Source: an uncultured Porphyromonadaceae bacterium (lineage in GTDB: Bacteria > Bacteroidota > Bacteroidia > Bacteroidales > Muribaculaceae). Taken from it: a stretch of DNA of 11,848 nucleotides. The stretch is taken from NCBI GenBank assembly GCA_900548975.1, contig URMS01000043.1, forward strand, positions 1 to 11,848. The letters are read 5' to 3'. The position numbers were made by a program, and so were the translations under genes. Position 1 is the first letter of the stretch. Each line of letters starts with the position of its first letter. Below the pieces are notes generated by a model that searched no databases, had not been told where the DNA came from, and saw only the letters and a list, made by a program, of their open reading frames with translations. Below, one piece after another: positions 7,526 through 11,848 of the stretch.

Positions 7526-8963
7526 ATTGGCTTTGTATATCGGCCGACCAGCCGCCGCCGAGTGCTTTATAAAGGGTTATTAATGAATCTATAGCCTGAC
7601 CGCGTGCCGACACCAGTGTATTCTGGTAGCTCAGATAGTTGAGCATGGCGTCGACAACGTTGGAAAATGCCGTGAGGCCTTCTTTATACAGATCGACCGA
7701 CAGTTTCACTTCCTCGGCAGAGCTGTCCACGACCTTGCCCACGGTATCGATATATTCGAGCGTGCAGGTGTAGCGTCGCGCGGCATCGCGCACTTCCTCG
7801 ACGGCGGTTAGAACCGTCAGATTGTAATTGTCGATCTGTATTTCCATCTGCTCTTTGGCCTCGGCGGCCTTATAGCGCCGCGCCAGACCGTCGAAGATGG
7901 TCCATGACAGTGTCGGAGCGATGGTATATGTAAAACTGCGGCGCGAGAAAAGATCGCCGACACTGTGAGCCTGCGTGCCGGCCGATGCCGAGACAGAGAG
8001 AGACGGCAGATACTCCTTGCGGGCTATACCCAGCGCGGCAGCGGCAGATTCGATGCCGCGTTCGGCCTGCACCACATCGGGACGGCGCCGCAGCAGATCG
8101 CCGGGCGCGCCGACACCCACCGGAGGCAGTGCGGCCGGAAGAGTGGCGGCCGACGATACTCCTGCGGGCAACTCCTCGCGGGTGACGCCCAGAAGCACGG
8201 CCAAAGCATTGACGGAAGCATCGATCGATGCTTCCAACAGCGGTATTTGTGCGATTGTAGAATAATAGAGGGTCGAAGCCTGGGCCACATCGAGCTTGGA
8301 TGCGAGGCCTGTCTCATGGCGTGTTTTAGTCATATCGAGGATGCGCAACTGGCTCTGGGAGTGCTCACGGGCCACGGCGAGCTGGCCTCGCTCCACAAGA
8401 AGTCCGATATATGTCGAGGCAATCTCCGCATCGATGCTCAGCTCGACGCCGGCAGCCTCGGCGGCCGATACTTTTACCTGAACTTTGGCCTGACGCACCT
8501 GTGCCGTTATTTTGCCGAACACATCGATTTCCCAACTCATGTTGACGGCGCCGTCGAATGCCGACGATACCGTTGCGGGCACAGCCTCGGAAGTTGTCGC
8601 ACCCGATATTCGCTCACGGCTCCATCCGGCTGTCAGTCCGAATTGCGGGAAGTATGCGCTCCGGGCCTCGCCGACCTGATGACGTGCCACCTCGATGCGT
8701 TTCATGGCCGTGGCCACATCGTAGTTACCGCTGCGGCCCAGGGCGATAAGGCTGTCGAGCAAAGGATCGCCGAATCCGCTCCACCAGCGGGCATTGTCGG
8801 CATCGGTAAGGAAGGCCCCGCTGTCGGTGGTCTGCCACGAAGCGGGAAGCGTATGCTCCAGATAGCGGGCATCTTTACCCCATGCCCGCGGACAAGCCGC
8901 CCAAAGCACAAGACCTATCACACCGAGCCAGCGGAGCAGATTAAGTGATGATTTTTCTCTCAT
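7518..8963 (-). CDS. RND efflux outer-membrane factor (TolC/NodT family)
   Basis: A 481-residue outer-membrane channel subunit, first gene of the efflux operon. I chose the ATG at 8961-8963 because it directly opens a signal peptide (MREKSSLNLLRWLGVIGLVLWAACPRAWG). The frame stays open back to a TTG at 9050, but that would add a second hydrophobic stretch. Cys24 lies in WAAC, a poor lipobox because of the Trp. Cleavage after AWG by signal peptidase I is as likely, so lipidation is uncertain, although many NodT-type relatives are lipoproteins. Two outer-membrane efflux repeats are visible: about 55-260 (YFPQFGLTAGWSRE, MSWEIDVFGKI) and about 270-470, which holds the family signature DLLRRRPDVVQAE, YLPSLSVSASAG and LSWTIFDG. 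The long helices are Ala-, Glu- and Gln-rich, as expected for the channel tunnel. Length is normal. Confidence 0.94.
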   Translation of the reverse strand: MREKSSLNLLRWLGVIGLVLWAACPRAWGKDARYLEHTLPASWQTTDSGAFLTDADNARWWSGFGDPLLDSLIALGRSGNYDVATAMKRIEVARHQVGEARSAYFPQFGLTAGWSRERISGATTSEAVPATVSSAFDGAVNMSWEIDVFGKITAQVRQAKVQVKVSAAEAAGVELSIDAEIASTYIGLLVERGQLAVAREHSQSQLRILDMTKTRHETGLASKLDVAQASTLYYSTIAQIPLLEASIDASVNALAVLLGVTREELPAGVSSAATLPAALPPVGVGAPGDLLRRRPDVVQAERGIESAAAALGIARKEYLPSLSVSASAGTQAHSVGDLFSRRSFTYTIAPTLSWTIFDGLARRYKAAEAKEQMEIQIDNYNLTVLTAVEEVRDAARRYTCTLEYIDTVGKVVDSSAEEVKLSVDLYKEGLTAFSNVVDAMLNYLSYQNTLVSARGQAIDSLITLYKALGGGWSADIQSQYE

Positions 8964-8970
8964 AGCATTT

Positions 8971-8982
8971 TGAAACGTTTCA
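8971..8982. promoter_or_regulatory. Perfect 12-bp palindrome, candidate operator of the efflux operon
   Basis: TGAAACGTTTCA is a perfect palindrome with a central CG, 7 bp upstream of the outer-membrane factor ATG. Its form resembles operators of LacI/GalR-family repressors. Next to it on the minus strand is TATAAAT (8988-8982), a possible -10 element, so a bound protein would cover the transcription start. No regulator gene is present in the window. The rest of the 166-bp divergent spacer (8964-9129) shows no other clear site. Confidence 0.45.
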
Positions 8983-9129
8983 TTTATAACAAAACCAACA
9001 AGAAAAATAGCCACGGCCCCCAATATCGTTTTAACCTTTTTTAACCCCAATTTTCCCCCTCACTAACCTCAGCAGACACACCAAGGCAATTAAACTAAAC
9101 GGCAGATAAACCAATAATTATAATAATAT

Positions 9130-10338
9130 ATGGCTACAGTAAAAATCAAATTCAGGGCAGCATCACATCCGGAGAATGCAGGGACGCTCTTCTATCAGGT
9201 CATACATAACCGTGTGACCCGGCAAATTTATACCGGCTACAAGCTGTTTCCATACGAATGGAACGCCACAGAGTCAAAAATCGTCATACCGACCGATTGT
9301 GATACCGGTCGAAACAGATTTCTGTCATCGTTACGCGAGGTGCTGACTGCAAATATCTCACGGCTGTCTGGAATAATATCCCGTCTTGAGAAGACGGGAA
9401 TTCCATATAATACGAATAAGGTTGTCGAACTATACAACGCACTTGACGATGACGGATGCTTCATCTCGTTTGCCATAGATCTTATAAGCCGTCTGACGCA
9501 GATAGGCAAAAACCAGACCGCCGCCAAATACACTACGGCCATAAACAGTTTCAAGCGGTTCAGGGGTAAGGATGATGTACCGATTGACAACATGGATTCC
9601 GGTCTCATGCTGGAATACGAGCACTGGCTGAAAGAGAGCGGTGTCTGCAAGAACACCATCTCGTTCTATATGCGCAACCTCCGAGCCATCTACAACAGGG
9701 CTGTCGAGAAAGATATCACCGTGCAGAGATTCCCGTTCAGACATGTGTATACCGGGATAGACAAGACGGTGAAACGTGCTCTTTCTGCCAAAACAATCAA
9801 GGAAATCAAGGATCTCGACCTTAGCCTGTCGCCGCAGCTTGATTTTGCCCGCGACCTGTTCGTGTTCTCGTTCTATACCCGTGGTATGTCATTCATCGAC
9901 ATGGTTTTCCTGAAGAAGAAGGATCTGCAGCGGGGGATACTGAGCTACCGCCGTAAGAAAACCAACCAGCAGCTGTTTATCAAATGGGAGAAGCCCATGC
10001 AGGAAATCATTGACAAATATGAGACCGGCAGCAGTCCGTATCTTCTGCCGATTCTCAAAGCGAACGGTACAGACTGCCAGACTCAGTACCGGAACAGCGC
10101 GCATCTTGTAAACGACAAACTGAGAAAGATTGGAGAACAGCTCGGACTGGAGATTCCATTGACGAGCTATGTGGCACGCCATTCATGGGCGAGCATCGCC
10201 AAAAGCAAGAATATACCGGTATCAACCATCAGCGAGGCAATGGGCCACGACTCTGAAAGTACCACGCGTATCTATCTGGCGTCGCTCGACACGTCCTCAG
10301 TTGATAAAGCCAATTCCATCGTCTTGAGCGTACTTTGA
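9130..10338 (+). CDS. Tyrosine site-specific recombinase (Bacteroides invertase type)
   Basis: A 402-residue recombinase. It has an N-terminal arm-type DNA-binding domain (about 1-95, with FYQVIHNRVTRQIYTGYKLFP), a SAM-like core-binding domain (about 110-205) and a catalytic domain (about 215-402). Catalytic residues seen are Arg251 (FYTRGMSFIDM), a lysine in RRKKT (276 or 277), Arg350 (YVARHSW), His373 (AMGHDSE) and nucleophile Tyr382 (TRIYLASLD). The first His of the usual HxxR box is Tyr347, a variant I recall from Bacteroidetes recombinases that also carry the SYVARHSW and YLASLD signatures. Relatives in Bacteroides and Parabacteroides sit beside invertible promoters of surface-polysaccharide loci. 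Here the gene is followed by an inverted-repeat-flanked promoter and upxY, so local DNA inversion is its likely job. Integration of a mobile element is the alternative, but no other mobility gene is present. The start is an ATG after a very AT-rich leader. Confidence 0.92.
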   Translation: MATVKIKFRAASHPENAGTLFYQVIHNRVTRQIYTGYKLFPYEWNATESKIVIPTDCDTGRNRFLSSLREVLTANISRLSGIISRLEKTGIPYNTNKVVELYNALDDDGCFISFAIDLISRLTQIGKNQTAAKYTTAINSFKRFRGKDDVPIDNMDSGLMLEYEHWLKESGVCKNTISFYMRNLRAIYNRAVEKDITVQRFPFRHVYTGIDKTVKRALSAKTIKEIKDLDLSLSPQLDFARDLFVFSFYTRGMSFIDMVFLKKKDLQRGILSYRRKKTNQQLFIKWEKPMQEIIDKYETGSSPYLLPILKANGTDCQTQYRNSAHLVNDKLRKIGEQLGLEIPLTSYVARHSWASIAKSKNIPVSTISEAMGHDSESTTRIYLASLDTSSVDKANSIVLSVL

Positions 10339-10360
10339 CGAGATAAGCGCTTCAACCGAC

Positions 10361-10413
10361 TGCCGTTATACAGACAAAGAATGCTATGTAAACATTTAGT
10401 CTGTAAAGCGGCA
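10361..10413 (+). terminator. Hairpin downstream of the recombinase gene, possible terminator
   Basis: TGCCGTTATACAGAC at 10361-10375 pairs with 10399-10413. Thirteen Watson-Crick pairs, one G-T pair and one A-A mismatch surround a 23-nt loop. It begins 22 nt after the recombinase stop. No T-run follows, so termination is uncertain and the structure could instead be a protein-binding site. Confidence 0.35.
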
Positions 10414-10654
10414 TTATACTTGAACCGGGGGCTAAATCCGCAAGGTGTGGCTGAGGCAGATAAGCTCGTTGAAATATTATGTAGATCCATAACTCTCTCT
10501 TTAAATTTCAAATGCAAAGGCACGAAAAAATTAAAAATACGCTTTAAAAGAATAAGAATATTGAGAGGGTGGACGCAATTAGTTTTGCAAATAGACGGCC
10601 TTGTTATGCATAAAGATCTCTAATTATTTGGTTGTCAACGGCTATTGTCTATTG

Positions 10655-10677
10655 GATTTCTCTTAAAGAGAGAATTA
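10655..10677. repeat. Degenerate third copy of the inversion site
   Basis: The core TTCTCTTAAAGAGAGAA (10658-10674) has the same two-arm layout as the inversion repeats, with one arm mismatch. Its centre is AAA, against GCT or AGC in the two main sites. The left flank matches the right-hand repeat (ATTTCTCTTA) and the right flank matches the left-hand one (AGAGAATTA). It may be a relic or a weak binding site. Confidence 0.5.
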
Positions 10678-10809
10678 TCACTTTTCTATTTTGAAATGTA
10701 AACTTGAAAGCGATGCAGAGGTGTTTACTCCGACACTCCACGACAAAGTTTAAAAGATAAATGGAAAGGTGGTGACAGGACAGATGTCAATGGACTGAAA
10801 TTCCTGACG

Positions 10810-10830
10810 AGGATTTGTTCTGCAAATCCT
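10810..10830. repeat. Hairpin abutting the left inverted repeat
   Basis: AGGATTTG (10810-10817) and CAAATCCT (10823-10830) are perfect complements around a 5-nt loop and touch the left inversion site at 10831. No T-run follows on either strand, so this is not an obvious terminator. It stays outside the segment that would invert. Confidence 0.6.
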
Positions 10831-10853
10831 TAATTCTCTTGCTAAGAGAATTA
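10831..10853 (+). repeat. Left inverted repeat (inversion site 1)
   Basis: The arms TAATTCTCTT and AAGAGAATTA are perfect complements around the centre GCT. The 17-bp core TTCTCTTGCTAAGAGAA is identical to the reverse complement of the right repeat. The asymmetric centre gives the site a direction, opposite to that of site 2. A central block such as CTTGCTAAG would suit a tyrosine recombinase strand-exchange region. Confidence 0.85.
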
Positions 10854-10862
10854 TAGTAGGCG

Positions 10863-10870
10863 CAAAGATA
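10863..10870 (-). promoter_or_regulatory. Promoter -7 element inside the invertible segment
   Basis: TATCTTTG on the minus strand is a full match to TAnnTTTG. It lies 9 bp inside the left repeat and directs transcription outward, across that repeat and toward the recombinase 3' end. The -33 half is weak: TTTCTG sits 22 nt upstream (10893-10898 on the plus strand) in place of TTTG. Confidence 0.6.
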
Positions 10871-10885
10871 CTCATTTTATTTGAT

Positions 10886-10939
10886 AAATCGACAGAAACA
10901 GGACTTTTTTTACAGAAACGACCCAAAATCGACGAAAAT
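10886..10939. promoter_or_regulatory. Phased A-tracts and 20-bp-spaced repeats upstream of the promoter
   Basis: A- or T-runs lie at 10886-10888, 10896-10898, 10905-10911, 10916-10918, 10925-10928 and 10935-10938, with centres 9 to 11 bp apart. Such phasing is known to give curved DNA. Overlaid on this, CGACAGAAAC (10890-10899), TTACAGAAAC (10910-10919) and the weaker CGACGAAAAT (10930-10939) recur at exactly 20 bp. They lie upstream of the -7 element on its own strand and would move with it on inversion. Confidence 0.5.
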
Positions 10940-11019
10940 CCGGGAATATCTATAAGAGATGATATAACAAATGTTATGCGCGATATAGCTTCCGGTATTC
11001 TGTAATCTATTCCGTTCAT

Positions 11020-11040
11020 GTTAATTATCAAATAATTAAC
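11020..11040. repeat. Second palindrome near the right end of the invertible segment
   Basis: GTTAATTAT and ATAATTAAC are perfect complements around CAA. The central 11 bp, TTATCAAATAA (11025-11035), recurs inverted at 10877-10887, beside the promoter. The pair could be accessory binding sites or chance in AT-rich DNA. Confidence 0.5.
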
Positions 11041-11047
11041 TCCCGAC

Positions 11048-11070
11048 TATTTCTCTTAGCAAGAGAAATA
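11048..11070 (-). repeat. Right inverted repeat (inversion site 2)
   Basis: The arms TATTTCTCTT and AAGAGAAATA flank the centre AGC. The reverse complement agrees with site 1 at 21 of 23 positions. The two differences are placed symmetrically, so each site remains a perfect dyad. It lies 191 bp upstream of upxY. Confidence 0.85.
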
Positions 11071-11261
11071 TCGAAATATATGGAACCGGCATTGCCTTTT
11101 CCTCGCCTTTCGAAAGGCGGATTATTGGTAAATGAAGTGTAAAACAGTAGTGGGACGAAAGGCCCGAACTTTTGGGAATACTGTACATAACTGCATGATA
11201 GTCAGCATTATGACTGCTCATGCAGGATTGATGGATATACTCCCGGCTGAAAATCAGGTCG
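11071..11261 (+). promoter_or_regulatory. Structured leader of upxY
   Basis: The 191 nt between the right repeat and upxY contain three stems: CGCCTTTCGAAAGGCG (11104-11119, perfect), ACAGTA/TACTGT (11144-11149 with 11179-11184) and a strong one at 11191-11225. None has a following T-run. In Bacteroides fragilis the leaders before upxY genes take part in UpxY-dependent antitermination, so these stems are candidate recognition elements; this is inference. No open frame here looks coding. Confidence 0.5.
11191..11225 (+). promoter_or_regulatory. Strong hairpin 36 nt before upxY
   Basis: CTGCATGA (11191-11198) pairs with TCATGCAG (11218-11225), and AGTCA (11200-11204) pairs with TGACT (11211-11215). 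A small internal bulge (T against GC) and a 6-nt loop complete it, giving 13 pairs in total. It is the most stable-looking structure in the leader. It may be a recruitment or pausing element; no T-run follows. Confidence 0.55.
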
Positions 11262-11801
11262 ATGGGACAACAAGATGAAGTAAATCGTTGGTTTGTTATG
11301 CGAGACCTAAAAAGGATCAACGCGAGGAACCGCGCTTACATGATGCTGCAGCATCTGAAATTCGAGATTTTCACTCCTATGAAATGGCATGTTGCCACAA
11401 GGAGGGGCGAAAGAATCAGAGAAGAAATACCCGTTATACCGGATTTACTCTTTGTCCGTTCCAACCGTGTGGATCTCGACCCAATAGTAGCGAAAACAGA
11501 GACACTGCAATATAGGTTCCTGCGTGGGACGTGGCGTGAACCAATGACTGTCAGGGAGTCCGACATGGACCGGTTCATCCATGCTGTCAATTCATCGGAA
11601 TCGGTAAAATATTATCTGCCGGAGGAGCTGGCGCCGGAAATGTATAACAAGAACATACGTATTATCGGAGGAAAACTTGACGGTTATGAAGGGAAATTAC
11701 TGACCGTGCGTGGCTCAAAGACCAAGCGCTTGCTCGTCGAGTTGCCGGGTGTGCTTGCAGCAGGAGTCGAGGTTTCTCCAGAATATATCACTATTCATTA
11801 G
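11262..11801 (+). CDS. upxY: UpxY-family transcription antiterminator (NusG paralogue)
   Basis: A 179-residue NusG-like protein expected to bind RNA polymerase and prevent early termination across its own polysaccharide operon. Residues 8-115 form the NGN domain, opening with NRWFVMRDLKRINARNRAY. The UpxY-typical block EIFTPMKWHVATRRGERIRE is followed by IPVIPDLLFVRSN. A KOW motif follows at about 128-165 (IRIIGGKLDGYEGKLLTVRG). Length suits UpxY proteins (about 170-190). The ATG at 11262 places the conserved Trp near residue 10, as is usual. In Bacteroides, upxY is normally the first gene of a capsule locus and upxZ follows. Only 47 bp remain here after the stop and they show no gene start, so the operon lies beyond the edge. 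The only promoter-quality element found upstream is the one in the invertible segment. Confidence 0.92.
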   Translation: MGQQDEVNRWFVMRDLKRINARNRAYMMLQHLKFEIFTPMKWHVATRRGERIREEIPVIPDLLFVRSNRVDLDPIVAKTETLQYRFLRGTWREPMTVRESDMDRFIHAVNSSESVKYYLPEELAPEMYNKNIRIIGGKLDGYEGKLLTVRGSKTKRLLVELPGVLAAGVEVSPEYITIH

Positions 11802-11848
11802 TGTCCACTAAAAAATCATAAGAGTACTTTGAAATAATTGAAATTCAA

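Larger units (their letters stand above)
10339..10830. other. Non-coding stretch between recombinase and invertible segment
   Basis: About 490 bp, more AT-rich than the flanking genes. The longest open frame (10381-10623, 80 codons) has no recognisable domain and an unremarkable, cysteine-scattered composition, so I do not call it. The stretch holds a hairpin just after the recombinase (10361-10413), a degenerate copy of the inversion site (10655-10677), a small stem at 10773-10789 (TGACA/TGTCA) and a hairpin abutting the left inverted repeat (10810-10830). No convincing promoter toward upxY was found. Confidence 0.6.
10831..11070. other. Predicted invertible promoter segment (shown in OFF orientation)
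   Basis: Two 23-bp sites in opposite orientation bound 194 bp of non-coding DNA between a tyrosine recombinase gene and upxY. The only full promoter -7 element inside, TATCTTTG, reads leftward toward the recombinase. The right end, facing upxY, has no comparable element. Inversion would move TATCTTTG to about 11031-11038, reading toward upxY. This layout matches the known phase-variable capsule promoters of Bacteroides and Parabacteroides. Function here is inferred from layout and repeat structure. Confidence 0.85.

Noticed and set aside
8964..9050. Upstream TTG start for the outer-membrane factor
   Set aside because: It adds an extra hydrophobic segment before a complete signal peptide and would run through the palindrome and likely promoter.
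9130..10338. Recombinase as integrase of a conjugative element or prophage
   Set aside because: No tRNA, attachment repeats, transfer, relaxase or phage genes are visible, and the adjacent inverted sites and upxY fit an invertase better. An element edge outside the window cannot be excluded.
10580..10587. TAGTTTTG, a plus-strand match to the -7 element
   Set aside because: The nearest -33-like ATTG is only 16 bp upstream and the site is nearly 700 bp from upxY; probably chance in AT-rich DNA.
10381..10623. 80-codon open frame after the recombinase
   Set aside because: It begins inside the loop of a hairpin and has unremarkable composition and no recognisable domain.
11104..11119. Palindrome CGCCTTTCGAAAGGCG as an intrinsic terminator
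   Set aside because: No T-run follows on either strand, so it is kept only as a leader structure.
11036..11320. 94-codon minus-strand open frame over the upxY leader
   Set aside because: It overlaps the right inversion site and the start of upxY in antisense and has no recognisable domain.

Overview
The window looks like a chromosomal segment of a Bacteroidales bacterium, possibly Muribaculaceae or a relative (inference). The evidence is promoter elements of the Bacteroidetes type (TAnnTTTG at -7), AT-rich gene leaders without clear Shine-Dalgarno sites, a UpxY-type NusG paralogue, a Bacteroides-type tyrosine recombinase and a secreted glycoside hydrolase.

Layout. Positions 1-119 are the end of an unidentified plus-strand gene, followed by a hairpin terminator. 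Positions 221-9000 are all on the minus strand. In transcription order they hold a tripartite RND efflux operon (outer-membrane factor 8963-7518, lipoprotein adaptor 7525-6410, inner-membrane pump 6332-3150) closed by an intrinsic terminator at 3096-3139. Next comes a periplasmic GH2 enzyme with beta-glucuronidase-type active-site residues (3026-1224), with its own promoter element. Last is a secreted low-complexity protein with RPGN-type repeats (1156-221). A perfect 12-bp palindrome just upstream of the efflux operon is a candidate operator.

Positions 9130-11848 are on the plus strand and form a phase-variation module. A tyrosine recombinase (9130-10338) is followed by 923 bp without a gene and then by a UpxY-family antiterminator (11262-11801), normally the first gene of a capsular or exopolysaccharide locus. 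Inside the gap, two 23-bp inverted repeats (10831-10853 and 11048-11070), sharing a 17-bp core with an asymmetric GCT centre, flank a 194-bp segment. The best promoter -7 element in that segment (TATCTTTG, 10863-10870) points away from upxY, so the sequence as given appears to show the OFF orientation. Inversion would place this element about 224 bp upstream of upxY, reading into it. Phased A-tracts upstream of the promoter, a degenerate third copy of the repeat and strong hairpins in the upxY leader are additional structure that the genes do not explain.

How the parts may work together (inference): the recombinase flips the segment. In the ON state the promoter transcribes a leader of about 215 nt carrying hairpins, then upxY. 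UpxY would then prevent premature termination in the polysaccharide operon beyond the window edge. The efflux operon and GH2 gene appear to be unrelated neighbours.
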